Source: an uncultured Planococcus sp.
GTDB lineage: Bacteria; Bacillota; Bacilli; Bacillales_A; Planococcaceae
Reading direction: 5' to 3'
Assembly: GCA_947493585.1 (NCBI GenBank)
Contig: CANLRI010000001.1
Location: 496,001-560,000, forward strand
Length of the DNA: 64,000 bases
Numbering within the stretch: position 1 is the stretch's first letter; each line of letters begins with the position of its first letter. The translations under genes and the position numbers were made by a program. The notes beneath the pieces were generated by a model that ran no database searches, was not told the origin of the DNA, and saw only the letters and a list, made by a program, of their open reading frames with translations. Shown one piece after another: positions 6,789 to 16,175 of this stretch.

Positions 6789-9068
6789 ATGAAAACGATT
6801 TGGCGGGGGGCAGGACGCTGGTTTCTTATAGCGATAATTGCGGGAAGTGCAGCTTTTCACCATGATGAGGGACACGTAAAGGCGGCAGAAGGCGGGCTCC
6901 AAATCGGGGTAGCGCAATTAATGGAAGGACAGCGCCAAGCTTTTCAGTCTCATCTTTCCAGTTCACTGTTATTTATGGACAGAGGCTTTTTAGGGGACGA
7001 ATCGGATGATTCCTATCCTGCATCCCATATTGCTTTCGCGCCTGGGAGCGATGAGTCGGAGATGAACTTTTCCTGGTATTCACCGAGCGCGACGCGTGCT
7101 GGCCAGGTTCAATACGCAAAAGTATCTTCCGGGACTGAGGATTTTCCGGAAAATGCTGCGGTAACAGTCGATGCATCGTTGAAAAACGCTACTTACGGCT
7201 ATTCTGCCCATGAGGCGGTCATCACCCGGCTCGAAAATGAAACGGATTATCTGTACCGTTTAGGGGATGGGCATGGCAATTGGACGCAAGCTTTCCATTT
7301 CAAAACACAGGATCCTTCATCGTATGAATTTGTGATGGTTGCTGATCCGCAAATCGGCGCGTCTGGTGATATTGCAGAAGACCAAAGGGGATGGGAAAGA
7401 ACGTTGCGTCAAGCGATTGACCGCAGCCCAGACGCAAGCTTCATCTTGTCTGCGGGCGATCAGGTCGATGCCCGCTATTCGGAAAATGAATATGCGGCTT
7501 ATTTCGCTCCTGAGCCGCTGCGTAATTATCCGACGGCCACCACCATCGGAAACCATGACGATACCTATCATTACGCCTATCATTTCAATGTGCCCAACGA
7601 AAACTGGGAACTCGGCAATTACGATAATTCAGGCGGCGATTATTATTTCTCGTACGGCGATACCTTATTCATGAATTTGAATTCCAATAGCCAGCATCCG
7701 GAAGAGCATATTCAGTTTATGGAGGAAACGGCTGAAGCAACTGCTGGAAGAGAATGGAAGTGGAAGATCCTCGTTTTTCATCATTCGATTTATAGCGCTG
7801 CCGCCCATTCGCAAAGTGAAAAGGTGCTGGAGCTGCGTGAACAGCTCGTGCCGACAATCGATAAAATCGGCTTTGATGCGGTATTGATGGGACATGATCA
7901 TTCCTATGTAAGAACGTATCAGATGGAAAACTTCCAACCGCTGAAAAATCATATGATGCAAGGTAAAGTACCGGTTAATCCGGAAGGGACTTTATATGTG
8001 ACCGGCAGTACAGCGAGCGGCAGCAAATACTATTATATGCAGGACGAACGGGAGCCGTATTCAGCGGTCCGTGAACAATGGGGCGTGCCGACTTATATGA
8101 CCATTCAAGTGGAGCCGACGCGTTTGAGCCTTGAAACTTACCGGACTGATATCGATGAGCTGGTCGATGAATACGAGATTATCAAAGATCCGTCTATCGA
8201 AACGGTCGTGCCGGCGCTTGAAAGAGTGGAACTGGAAGCGAGCGGCACCGTGCTGTCCACAGAAGAGAGTTCTTTCTACCCGGAAGTGGAATTGACGTTG
8301 AAAGGCGAAAACGTTGAGGGCGGGCAATACGATATTTCACCGGACTCCGTCACTTACCAAACCAACAAGGATGATATTGAAATAAAGGATGGAAAAGTAC
8401 TGGTGGCAGAAGGTGCGGACCCAGGAAAAGTAGAAGTGTTTGCGGAAGTAAAAGACGGTGATGAAGTATGGGAAAGCAATGCGATTGAATTCGAATTGGT
8501 GGAACATGAAGAAATTAAGCTGGTCGACGCAGGCAGCGAGTGGGGCTATCTGGACGATGGCAGCGACCAGAAAAAAGACTGGATTGAAGCCGATTTCGAT
8601 GACAGCGAGTGGGTACAAGGCGCGGCTCCGCTTGGCTTCCCGGAAGATGAAGAACGGCCCGAATTTGGCGCTGTGGAAACGCTCACCGGCTACGGCGGGG
8701 ATGAGACCGATAAAAATGCCTTGACGTATTTCAGGGCGGCATTTGATGTAGAAGAGGCAGAAGCAATCGGTGATCTCGGCTATGTGGAATTTGGTGTCGA
8801 TGATGCGGTGATATTGTATTTGAACGGAGAGGAAATCATGCGCTTCAATATGCCAGAGACCGGCGAATTCGGTTTTGAAGATTATCAGGAAGCGGTAAGC
8901 GATAAAGACCTCGGCAGTGAAGACCGAATCGAGCGAATCTACTTGGACGAAGAGGCACTTTCGCATTTGAAAGACGGCGAGAATGTGCTGGCTGCACAAG
9001 TGCATCAAGACGACCGCTTTAGTTCGGATCTGTATTGGGATATGGAAATGGTCGTTAATAAGAAATAA
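6789..9068 (+). CDS. Secreted purple-acid-phosphatase-like metallophosphoesterase
   Basis: A 759-residue exported enzyme. A signal peptide covers about residues 1-32. A fibronectin-III-like N-domain (FSWYSPSATRAGQVQYAK...) is followed by the calcineurin-type catalytic domain with all metal motifs: ADPQIG (Asp186), SAGDQVD, IGNHDD, FHHS and GHDHSY. After about residue 470 come an Ig-like stretch and an acidic C-terminal module of about 180 residues whose pattern (DDSEWVQGAAPLGF, YFRAAFDV, LYLNGEEI, ENVLAAQVHQ) fits a galactose-binding jelly roll. It should hydrolyse phosphate esters outside the cell or at the wall. Substrate not visible. Confidence 0.88.
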   Translation: MKTIWRGAGRWFLIAIIAGSAAFHHDEGHVKAAEGGLQIGVAQLMEGQRQAFQSHLSSSLLFMDRGFLGDESDDSYPASHIAFAPGSDESEMNFSWYSPSATRAGQVQYAKVSSGTEDFPENAAVTVDASLKNATYGYSAHEAVITRLENETDYLYRLGDGHGNWTQAFHFKTQDPSSYEFVMVADPQIGASGDIAEDQRGWERTLRQAIDRSPDASFILSAGDQVDARYSENEYAAYFAPEPLRNYPTATTIGNHDDTYHYAYHFNVPNENWELGNYDNSGGDYYFSYGDTLFMNLNSNSQHPEEHIQFMEETAEATAGREWKWKILVFHHSIYSAAAHSQSEKVLELREQLVPTIDKIGFDAVLMGHDHSYVRTYQMENFQPLKNHMMQGKVPVNPEGTLYVTGSTASGSKYYYMQDEREPYSAVREQWGVPTYMTIQVEPTRLSLETYRTDIDELVDEYEIIKDPSIETVVPALERVELEASGTVLSTEESSFYPEVELTLKGENVEGGQYDISPDSVTYQTNKDDIEIKDGKVLVAEGADPGKVEVFAEVKDGDEVWESNAIEFELVEHEEIKLVDAGSEWGYLDDGSDQKKDWIEADFDDSEWVQGAAPLGFPEDEERPEFGAVETLTGYGGDETDKNALTYFRAAFDVEEAEAIGDLGYVEFGVDDAVILYLNGEEIMRFNMPETGEFGFEDYQEAVSDKDLGSEDRIERIYLDEEALSHLKDGENVLAAQVHQDDRFSSDLYWDMEMVVNKK

Positions 9069-9099
9069 AAAAAAGAAGGCATTGCGCCTTCTTTTTTTT
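9067..9099. terminator. Bidirectional terminator
   Basis: AAGAAGGC and GCCTTCTT arms with flanking A and T runs, between the phosphoesterase and aminotransferase genes. Confidence 0.9.
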
Positions 9100-9101
9100 G
9101 C

Positions 9102-10271
9102 CTATTTAGTGAAAATGCCCAATTTCTCGATTCGTTGGATTGCTTCGATGATGCGCTGTTCATCGACCAATAGCCCGACGCGGACAAAACCTTCTCCGCC
9201 AGGGCCAAACCCACTGCCCGGCGCCACGGCGATGTCGACTTTGTCGAGCAGCAGGTCAGAGAACTCGATGCTCGTATAGCCTTCCGGGACAGGCAGCCAG
9301 GCAAAAAATGATCCCTTCGGCGCTTCGAATTCCCACCCGATCCGGCGGCATTCATCCACCAGCGTTTGGCGTCTTTTTTCATATAGTGCATTCAATTCCT
9401 CGACGCATTGCTGGCTGCTGTTTAATGCTTCTACAGCTGCTAGTTGGACAGCCGGAAAGATGCCTGCGAACAAATGGTCTTGGACGACGTTGAGTGCTTC
9501 GATCATTTTGGCATTGCCGACCGCAAAGCCGATGCGCCATCCGGCCATGTTATAGGTTTTGGATAAGGTATACATTTCGATGCCGATGTCTTTAGCGCCT
9601 TTTGACTGCAGGAAGCTGACCGGTTTTTTGCCGTCAAAGCCAATGCGGCCGTAGGCAAAGTCATGCACGACCCCGATGCCGTTTTCTTTGGCGAAACGGA
9701 TCGTTTCATCGAAGAACGTGGTGTCTGCTGTCGCGCCTGTCGGGTTGTTTGGATAGTTCAAATACATCAGTTTGGCGCGTGCTTTCGCGGCGGCGGTCAC
9801 CTCGTTGTAATCGGGAAGATAGCCGGTTTCCTGTTTCAGTTTCATCAAATCAAATTCGATATCCGCCAGCGGTGCGGCTGACAAATAATCAGGGTAGCCC
9901 GGGTCCGGTAACAGCAGTGAATCGCCCGGGTTCAGCAGCGCAAGCGGCAATTCAATAAAGCCTATTTTCGTCCCGGACAAAATGGCGACCTCTAAGTCGG
10001 GATCGATATCGACATCGTATTCTTTTTTGTAGAAATCAGCAGCAGCTTTTCTTAACGAACTGAGCCCGCGAAACGGGGAATAGCGATGTGTTTGAGGGTC
10101 AGCCACCGCTTGTTGCATTGCTTTGACAATATGCGCAGGCGTCGGCTGATCCGGGTTGCCTTGGCCGAAATTGATGACATCGCGTCCTTCATCGACTGCT
10201 TTTGCCGTTTTTGCGACAAGCAAGGCGAAAAATTGATCCGGAAGATTTTGTAAGCGATTTGAAAAGTCCAT
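9102..10271 (-). CDS. mtnE: PLP aminotransferase, probable MtnE of methionine salvage
   Basis: A 389-residue fold-type I aminotransferase. The PLP-binding Lys is K238 in TLSKTYNMAGWRIG; NYPNNPTGA and the Asp in VVHDFAYG also contact PLP. The sequence and position next to a MtnU-like hydrolase match B. subtilis MtnE (YkrV), which converts ketomethylthiobutyrate to methionine using glutamine or other donors. AGGAGG stands before the ATG. It is divergent from mtnU across an 85-base gap. A general LL-DAP or aromatic aminotransferase is the alternative. Confidence 0.78.
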   Translation of the reverse strand: MDFSNRLQNLPDQFFALLVAKTAKAVDEGRDVINFGQGNPDQPTPAHIVKAMQQAVADPQTHRYSPFRGLSSLRKAAADFYKKEYDVDIDPDLEVAILSGTKIGFIELPLALLNPGDSLLLPDPGYPDYLSAAPLADIEFDLMKLKQETGYLPDYNEVTAAAKARAKLMYLNYPNNPTGATADTTFFDETIRFAKENGIGVVHDFAYGRIGFDGKKPVSFLQSKGAKDIGIEMYTLSKTYNMAGWRIGFAVGNAKMIEALNVVQDHLFAGIFPAVQLAAVEALNSSQQCVEELNALYEKRRQTLVDECRRIGWEFEAPKGSFFAWLPVPEGYTSIEFSDLLLDKVDIAVAPGSGFGPGGEGFVRVGLLVDEQRIIEAIQRIEKLGIFTK

Positions 10272-10356
10272 GAAATCCTCCTCATTTTCTAAATAATTGC
10301 ACTTCTACCTTAAATCTTATAGAGTTTAAGCTAAACTGTCTACAGGGGGAGAGAAT

Positions 10357-11151
10357 ATGAAAATCGCTTGTGTGCAGATGGACATTGCGTTCGGGGAGCC
10401 CGAAACGAATTTTCAGCGTGTGGAAAATTATTTGGAAGAAGCGGTAGAAAACGGCGCAGAGCTTATCGTCCTGCCTGAAATGTGGAACACCGGCTATGCA
10501 TTGACGGAGCTCGAACAATTGGCGGACGGCAACGGCAAGACGGTCGATTTTTTAACGCAGTTTGCCGAACAACATAGCGTCCATATCGTCGGCGGCTCCG
10601 TGTCGACGAAGAAAAAGGACGGTTTCTACAATACGATGTATGTGGTCGACAACACGGGTACACTCGTTTCAGAATACGATAAAGCACACCGTTTCGGCTT
10701 GATGGATGAGCATATCCACCTCGAAGAAGGGCAGTCGCTCGGCACGTTCGAATTGGGCGGTGAGACTTTTGGCGGCGTCATTTGCTACGATATCCGTTTT
10801 CCTGAATGGCTCCGTGCACAAGCGCTGAACGGCGCAAAGGCCATCTTCGTCCCTGCCGAATGGCCGGCTGCGCGCATCGATCATTGGCGCATCCTGCTGC
10901 AAGCGCGCGCGATCGAGAACCAATGCTTTATCATTGCCGCAAATCGCATCGGCAGCGACCCGAAAAATGAATTCGGCGGCCATTCGATGGTCATTGCACC
11001 ATGGGGAGAAGTTCGCATGGACATGGGCCAGGAGGAAGGTATCGGCTACATCGACATCGATCTCTCGGAAGTCGATGAAGTGCGTGGCCGCATTCCGGTA
11101 TTTGATGACCGGCGCGTCCCATTGTACAAAAAGTTTGAAAAATCGCATTGA
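10357..11151 (+). CDS. mtnU: Carbon-nitrogen hydrolase, probable MtnU
   Basis: A 264-residue nitrilase-superfamily amidohydrolase with an intact Glu-Lys-Cys triad: E41 in LPEMWNTG, K109 in EYDKAHRFG and C143 in GVICYDIRFPE. In B. subtilis the MtnU (YkrU) homologue lies beside mtnE and is thought to be an omega-amidase clearing the keto-acid amide formed when glutamine is the amino donor. The divergent mtnE neighbour supports that role. Its stop codon is embedded in the -35 box of the following met promoter. Confidence 0.82.
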   Translation: MKIACVQMDIAFGEPETNFQRVENYLEEAVENGAELIVLPEMWNTGYALTELEQLADGNGKTVDFLTQFAEQHSVHIVGGSVSTKKKDGFYNTMYVVDNTGTLVSEYDKAHRFGLMDEHIHLEEGQSLGTFELGGETFGGVICYDIRFPEWLRAQALNGAKAIFVPAEWPAARIDHWRILLQARAIENQCFIIAANRIGSDPKNEFGGHSMVIAPWGEVRMDMGQEEGIGYIDIDLSEVDEVRGRIPVFDDRRVPLYKKFEKSH

Positions 11152-11177
11152 CAAGCTGTCGCCTGTGCAGGTAGTAT
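11148..11177 (+). promoter_or_regulatory. Sigma-A promoter of the metNIQ leader
   Basis: TTGACA at 11148-11153 and TAGTAT at 11172-11177 with an 18-bp spacer. The -35 box overlaps the TGA of the preceding gene. Transcription would start about 15 bases before the riboswitch. Confidence 0.7.
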
Positions 11178-11199
11178 GGAAAACAACCAAATACGTATG

Positions 11200-11302
11200 C
11201 TTATCAAGAGAGACCGAGGGTAAGGCCCTATGACGTCCGGCAACCCCCATTTATTGGGAAGGTGCCAAGTCCTGCAGAATGGATTCCATTCTGAAAGATA
11301 AG
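11200..11302 (+). promoter_or_regulatory. SAM-I (S-box) riboswitch
   Basis: The S-box core can be read directly: CTTATCAAGAGAG at the 5' end, GAGGG...GGCCCTATGACG, CCGGCAACC, AAGGTGCCAAGTCC and closing GATAAG, forming the P1 helix CTTATC/GATAAG. Binding of S-adenosylmethionine should favour the terminator that follows, lowering metNIQ expression when methionine is plentiful. Confidence 0.95.
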
Positions 11303-11320
11303 TCGAAATGTTGATTTTCG

Positions 11321-11352
11321 ATGTCTCTTTTTGATAAAAGAGGCATTTTTTA
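11321..11352 (+). terminator. Riboswitch-controlled terminator
   Basis: An 11-bp stem (ATGTCTCTTTT with AAAAGAGGCAT, one G-T pair), a TGAT loop and a T run, directly after the S-box and 23 bases before the metN start. Confidence 0.9.
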
Positions 11353-11374
11353 TTTGCCTGGGGGAGTGGATAGC

Positions 11375-12388
11375 ATGATTCAAATTGAACAACTGAGCAA
11401 AACCTATCAAACAAAACATGGCACGGTCAAAGGCGTCGATGATGTGACCTTAGAAGTGAAAACCGGTGAAATCTTTGGCATTGTCGGCTATTCCGGCGCT
11501 GGAAAAAGTTCCCTCATCCGCTGCATCAATTTGCTTGAGCGGCCAACGTCTGGAACGGTAAAAGTTGGCGGCCAGGACTTAACAAAGCTGCGTGGCGACG
11601 GCTTGCGGAAAGCGCGCCTCAAAATCGGCATGATCTTTCAGCATTTCTACCTGATCAGCCAAAAGACAGTTGCTGAAAATATTTCATTTGCCCTTCGCGC
11701 AGCCGGGACACCGAGCAAGAACATCGGCCCACGCGTCGATGAGCTACTAGAAATGGTGGGCTTGTCGGACAAGCGAGGTGTCTATCCGGCACAGTTGAGC
11801 GGCGGGCAAAAGCAGCGCGTCGGTATCGCCCGCGCACTTGCCAATGACCCGGCCGTGTTGTTATGCGATGAAGCGACGTCTGCGCTCGACCCGAATACGA
11901 CTTTATCGATCTTGCGCTTATTGAAAGACATCAACCGCAAGCTCAATATCACGATTGTGTTGATTACGCATGAGATGAACGTCGTCAAGGAAATTTGCGA
12001 CCGTATGGCGGTCATGCAAAGCGGACGCGTCATCGAAGAAGGCCGTGTCTACGATATTTTCGCCGATCCGAAGACCGCTTTGACAAAGGAATTCATCTCG
12101 AGCGTTGTATCCTTCAATGTGCCGGAAGAAATTCTAAAGAAATGTGACGGCACGATCGTCAAAGTGTTGTTCAAAGGCGAGGTCGCAGGGGACGGCATTA
12201 TTTCCGATATGCTGCAAAGCTATCCGGTTAAAGGGAATTTCCTGCACGGGGCAATCGAATACATCCAGGAATTGCCACTCGGTATTTTTGTGATGGAACT
12301 CAAAGGCAGCCAAACAGATGTGAGTCAGGCGATTCACTATCTGGAGCAGCGTGAAGCGATTGTGGAGGTGATAGACCATGGGAATTGA
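11375..12388 (+). CDS. metN: Methionine ABC transporter ATP-binding protein
   Basis: A 337-residue ATPase of the MetNIQ importer. Walker A is GYSGAGKSS, signature LSGGQKQRV, Walker B LLCDEATSALD, and the H-loop follows (ITHEMN). The last 80 residues form the NIL/ACT-like domain that binds methionine and gives trans-inhibition. Start 11375 has GGGGGAGTGG upstream. It overlaps metI by 11 bases. The S-box leader upstream fixes the substrate as methionine or a related compound. Confidence 0.95.
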   Translation: MIQIEQLSKTYQTKHGTVKGVDDVTLEVKTGEIFGIVGYSGAGKSSLIRCINLLERPTSGTVKVGGQDLTKLRGDGLRKARLKIGMIFQHFYLISQKTVAENISFALRAAGTPSKNIGPRVDELLEMVGLSDKRGVYPAQLSGGQKQRVGIARALANDPAVLLCDEATSALDPNTTLSILRLLKDINRKLNITIVLITHEMNVVKEICDRMAVMQSGRVIEEGRVYDIFADPKTALTKEFISSVVSFNVPEEILKKCDGTIVKVLFKGEVAGDGIISDMLQSYPVKGNFLHGAIEYIQELPLGIFVMELKGSQTDVSQAIHYLEQREAIVEVIDHGN

Positions 12389-13049
12389 ATGGGAAAGAAT
12401 CATTGAATTATGGCCGGAAATCCAAGTAGCGTTTTACCAGACCTTGATCATGATCGGCATTTCGCTTGGCGTGGCGCTGGTGATCGGTTTGCCGCTCGGC
12501 ATTTTATTGTTCGTCACAGACCGGGGCTTGTTCTGGGAGAATCGCCCGGTCAATTCCGTCATCGGATTTGTCGTCAACATCGTCCGGTCGATTCCGTTCA
12601 TCATTTTGCTGGTGGCGCTCATCCCGCTGACGCAATTGATTACCGGCACGACAATCGGTCCCGTCGCAGCCAGTGTTTCCTTATCGGTAGCGGCGATTCC
12701 GTTTTTCGCACGCATTGTGGAAACGGCGCTCCGGGATATCGATAAAGGCGTCATCGAAGCGGCGATCGCAGTCGGTGCCACCCCGTGGATGATCATTAAA
12801 GATGTGCTTTTGCCGGAAGCGAAAGCGAGCCTGATCCAGGGCATCACGCTGACGGTCATCAGCCTCATCGCCTATTCCGCGATGGCAGGCGTCGTCGGGG
12901 GCGGCGGCATCGGCGATTTGGCAATTCGCTTCGGTTATTACCGTTATGATAATACGATTATGATTGTCACGGTCGTCATTTTGATCGTGCTCGTCCAATT
13001 GATTCAACAGGCCGGCGACTTTACAGCCAAAAAACTCGATAAACGATAA
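12378..13049 (+). CDS. metI: Methionine ABC transporter permease
   Basis: A 223-residue inner-membrane permease with about five transmembrane helices and the EAA loop that docks on the ATPase (EAAIAVGATPWMIIKDVLLPEA). It starts inside metN with GGAGGTGATAGACC as ribosome site and is followed after 12 bases by metQ. Confidence 0.95.
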   Translation: MGIEWERIIELWPEIQVAFYQTLIMIGISLGVALVIGLPLGILLFVTDRGLFWENRPVNSVIGFVVNIVRSIPFIILLVALIPLTQLITGTTIGPVAASVSLSVAAIPFFARIVETALRDIDKGVIEAAIAVGATPWMIIKDVLLPEAKASLIQGITLTVISLIAYSAMAGVVGGGGIGDLAIRFGYYRYDNTIMIVTVVILIVLVQLIQQAGDFTAKKLDKR

Positions 13050-13061
13050 GGGGAGAATGAT

Positions 13062-13892
13062 ATGAAGAAACTCACATGGATATTGGCAGCGAGTACGCTT
13101 GCACTGGCCGCATGCGGCGGAGAAGAAGCGGACACAGGAACGACGGAAGGCGGCGAAGCGTCGAAAGACATCAAGCTCGGCGCGACTGCGGGCCCTTATA
13201 GCGACATGTTGAACGAAGCAATCGTCCCGGCGCTTGAAGAAAAAGGCTATACGGTCGAAACGATTGAATTCAGCGATTATATCCAGCCGAACAACGCATT
13301 GAACAACGGGGAAATCGACGCCAACTTGTTCCAGCATACGGTTTACCTGGAAAACTTCGAAACAGAAAACGATATGGATTTGAGCGCATTGATCACGGTC
13401 CCGACCGCGCCTATGGGCATCTACTCCAATGAGTTCGATTCGCTGGATGCGGTGTCCGACGGGGCGACAATCGCGATTCCAAACGATCCTGTCAACGGTG
13501 CGCGGGCATTATTGATGCTGCAGGATGAAGGATTGGTCGAGCTTGACCCGGAAGCGGAAGTGCTCCAAGCGTCTGAGCGCGATGTAACGGAAAATCCGAA
13601 AAACCTCGTGTTCCAGCCGATTGAAGCGGGGCAATTGCCGCGTGCAGTTGAAGGCACAGACCTTGCCGCGGTTCCAGGAAACTTCGCATTGGCCGCGGAC
13701 ATGGATTTGCTTGACGCTTTGGCGCTTGAAAACATGCCTGACCAGTACCGCAATGTCGTGGCCGTTGCAGCAGAGAATGAAGACAGTGAACTGGCGGCGG
13801 ATTTAGTGGAAATCGTCGAGTCGGAAGAATTTGAAACGGTCATCGATGAGCAATTCGAAGGCTTCGGAAAACCGGAGTGGATGGCTGAATAA
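13062..13892 (+). CDS. metQ: Methionine-binding lipoprotein
   Basis: A 276-residue lipoprotein of the NlpA/MetQ family that captures methionine outside the membrane for MetNI. Signal peptide with lipobox LAAC, so the mature protein starts at Cys19 and is lipid anchored. Family stretches: KLGATAGPYSDML, YIQPNNALNNGEIDANLFQH, and ALENMPDQYRNVVAV. Last gene of the S-box operon; a terminator follows. Confidence 0.95.
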   Translation: MKKLTWILAASTLALAACGGEEADTGTTEGGEASKDIKLGATAGPYSDMLNEAIVPALEEKGYTVETIEFSDYIQPNNALNNGEIDANLFQHTVYLENFETENDMDLSALITVPTAPMGIYSNEFDSLDAVSDGATIAIPNDPVNGARALLMLQDEGLVELDPEAEVLQASERDVTENPKNLVFQPIEAGQLPRAVEGTDLAAVPGNFALAADMDLLDALALENMPDQYRNVVAVAAENEDSELAADLVEIVESEEFETVIDEQFEGFGKPEWMAE

Positions 13893-13902
13893 TAGGATAA
13901 CC

Positions 13903-13936
13903 CAGCCGGAGAGATATTTTCTTCGGCTGCTTTTTT
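13903..13936 (+). terminator. Terminator of metNIQ operon
   Basis: CAGCCGGA and TTCGGCTG arms followed by CTTTTTT. Confidence 0.85.
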
Positions 13937-14080
13937 ATGCGAAAATGCCGGTGCTCCGCGCTTTTCAGGCTTTTTTCTTGCCCTGCCTGTTTTCTGCTGA
14001 AATAATAGGGAAAGTGAATTTTAACAGGCCGCTGCAAATAAGGCAGTGTCCAAGGGTTCTTTGGAGAAAGGGAGAGGATT

Positions 14081-15019
14081 ATGGAAGCTAACAGGCACGT
14101 CCTGACTTACGGCGACGCGTTTGTCGACTATATTGCTACGACCAAAAACAACGATTTATTCGATCTGTATCTCGGAGGCGCCACCGTCAACGTCTCTGCC
14201 GGCGTCAGCCGCCTCGGAGTTCCTTCAGCATTTATCACGATCACCGGGGATGATGAGATTTCGGACTTTTTCTGCCAGGCGCTGCGGGCAGAAGGTGTCA
14301 ATATGGCACATTCAATTAAACGATCTGAAAAACGCATCAGCGGCGTTTATATTCATTTAACGGAGACGAACGACCGCGTCTTCGCTTCCTATGATAATGA
14401 AACGCCTGATGTACAAGTAAAGGCAGACGAGCTGGCTGCTGAAGCGTTCGAATCCGCGAGCCTGTTCCATTTTTGCTCGGGGACATTGTTTCATCCGGAA
14501 GCGCGTGAAACGACGGCCCAGGCATTGGAATTGGCGAAGTCCCACGGGGTGATTTGCTCATACGATGTTAATATCCGGCCACTGCGCTGGGAAAGCGAAG
14601 AGCTGTGCCGTCAAACGGTCCTGCGCTTTTTGCCGCAGGCAGATATTTTAAAATTGACGGTCGACGAATTATTGTTCCTCATGGAAGCTGATTCAATGGA
14701 GGCAGGCATCGAGCGCCTCAAGGCTTACGGGCTTCCTGTCGTTTTTGTCACGGACGGGGAACATGGCACGCACGCGGTATATAAAGACGAGACGATCCAT
14801 GTGCCGGTTGTGCCGGTCAAGCCTGTGGATACGACAGGCGCCGGGGATGCGTTCATGGCAGGCATCATCCGCCATATCCATTTAAACGGCATGCCAAAAA
14901 ACCAGCAACAACTGATTGCTTGCGCAGACTTCGGCAATAAGCTGGGGGCTCTTTGTGCAACACGGGCGGGAGCCATCACAGCGATGCCGCGAAGCGAAGA
15001 TATGGAAGAATGGGAATAG
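14081..15019 (+). CDS. PfkB-family carbohydrate kinase
   Basis: A 312-residue ribokinase-fold kinase. The PfkB signatures are present: the GGATVNVSAGVSRLG motif near the N-terminus and DTTGAGDAFMAGI with the catalytic Asp near residue 255. Closest in pattern to fructokinases and 2-keto-3-deoxygluconate kinases; the sugar cannot be told from sequence alone. The gene ends 17 bases before an OsmC-family gene, so the two are probably co-transcribed. AGGAG-type site precedes the ATG. Confidence 0.88.
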   Translation: MEANRHVLTYGDAFVDYIATTKNNDLFDLYLGGATVNVSAGVSRLGVPSAFITITGDDEISDFFCQALRAEGVNMAHSIKRSEKRISGVYIHLTETNDRVFASYDNETPDVQVKADELAAEAFESASLFHFCSGTLFHPEARETTAQALELAKSHGVICSYDVNIRPLRWESEELCRQTVLRFLPQADILKLTVDELLFLMEADSMEAGIERLKAYGLPVVFVTDGEHGTHAVYKDETIHVPVVPVKPVDTTGAGDAFMAGIIRHIHLNGMPKNQQQLIACADFGNKLGALCATRAGAITAMPRSEDMEEWE

Positions 15020-15036
15020 AAGAGGAGGAAACAGCA

Positions 15037-15483
15037 ATGGCTTTGCATAGTTTTCATTTAACAGCAGACTGGCCCGGCAATCGAAACGATGTCGGGACGA
15101 TCGAATCGGGGAATTTAAAGACACAAATCTCGATTCCCCCGGAAATGGATGGTCCAGGCGTCGGCACGAATCCCGACGAAATGCTGCTCGGTGCGGCAGC
15201 GACTTGCTATATCATTACGCTCGCCGCGATGATGGAGCGTAGCAAGCTTGTAAAAGAGTCGCTTACGATGGAGTCGGAAGGAATCGTGGAAGTCGAAAAT
15301 GGCGTCATCACCTATAAAACAATCATCCACCGGCCGAAAGTCGTCTTGTCAGCAGAAGCCGGGGAAAAGGAATTCAAGCTGGCGCAAAAACTCGCGGAAA
15401 AAGCGGAATCTTCCTGCATGATCACGCGTGCCATCCAAGGAAATGTCGCAGTCGAACTAGAAGCCGATATTACAAAAGCATGA
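15037..15483 (+). CDS. OsmC family peroxide-detoxification protein
   Basis: A 148-residue OsmC/Ohr-fold protein. Two cysteines fit the redox pair: one in GAAATCYIITLAAMM and one in SSCMITRAIQGNV near the C-terminus. Members reduce organic hydroperoxides using a dithiol cycle. Start at 15037 is fixed by AGAGGAGGAA; the open frame further upstream runs through the preceding kinase gene. Confidence 0.85.
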   Translation: MALHSFHLTADWPGNRNDVGTIESGNLKTQISIPPEMDGPGVGTNPDEMLLGAAATCYIITLAAMMERSKLVKESLTMESEGIVEVENGVITYKTIIHRPKVVLSAEAGEKEFKLAQKLAEKAESSCMITRAIQGNVAVELEADITKA

Positions 15484-15487
15484 AGCG

Positions 15488-15525
15488 AAGCCCTGATTTT
15501 CCATTTTGGAGAACAGGGCTTTTTA
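15488..15525 (+). terminator. Terminator after OsmC gene
   Basis: AAGCCCTG and CAGGGCTT arms with an inner TTCC/GGAG pairing and a T run. Confidence 0.85.
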
Positions 15526-15600
15526 TTGGAAAAATAATGTTTTTAGAGAATTCTAATATTTTTTCTTTCGGCCGTTTCAGGATATGGTAGACTACATTTA

Positions 15601-16164
15601 ATGAAAAACGGTCTATTTTTGAGCTTGGGTATTCCAGGTTCAGGAACGACAGCCGTCATGTTGGGTGCGTTCCTTGTGCTCGGAGTACAGCCTGGGCCGC
15701 TCTTGATGACGGACCGCCCGGAAATTTTCTGGGGCATCATCGCTTCCATGTATCTCGGGAACGTCTTCCTGTTGATCTTGAACTTGCCGCTGATTCCATA
15801 CTTAGCGAAAATCTTGAGCATTCCACGTCCTTTGCTTATTTCGCTCGTCATCATGTTCAGTTTGATCGGCGTCTATTCAATCAGTTTCAATGTCTTTGAT
15901 CTATACATGCTGCTGGTATTCGGTGCATTAGGATTTGCGATGCGTATCTTTTCATTCCCCGCACCGCCGTTTATCTTGGCATTTATCCTTGGAGGCATGA
16001 TGGAGCAGGCTTTCCGCCAGTCTATGACGATCTCCAATGGCAGCTTGAGCATTTTTGTCGATAGCCCACTTCCGCTCTCTCTGCTCTTGGTTGCATTGAT
16101 TTCACTACTGGTTCCAGCATTCCTGAAATGGAGAAGCAATAGACTGGCATACAAACAACGTTAA
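15601..16164 (+). pseudogene. TctA-type tricarboxylate transporter permease, C-terminal remnant
   Basis: The 187 encoded residues match only the last 40% or so of TctA permeases (normally about 500 residues). The frame begins at the conserved LFLSLGIPGSGTTAVMLGAF motif and runs through several hydrophobic helices. The in-frame codons upstream, back to a stop at 15544, do not look like TctA and there is no ribosome site before the ATG, so the 5' part was lost. The TctB and TctC partners are absent. It is followed 11 bases later by a second damaged transporter gene. Confidence 0.75.
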
Positions 16165-16175
16165 GGGGTGGGAAA

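Noticed and set aside
8337..9008. 223-codon open frame on the minus strand
   Set aside because: Fully antisense to the C-terminal part of the secreted phosphoesterase, no ribosome site, and no recognisable family; it is a shadow of the coding strand.
12681..13337. 218-codon minus-strand frame
   Set aside because: Lies across metI and metQ on the opposite strand; the real operon is beyond doubt.
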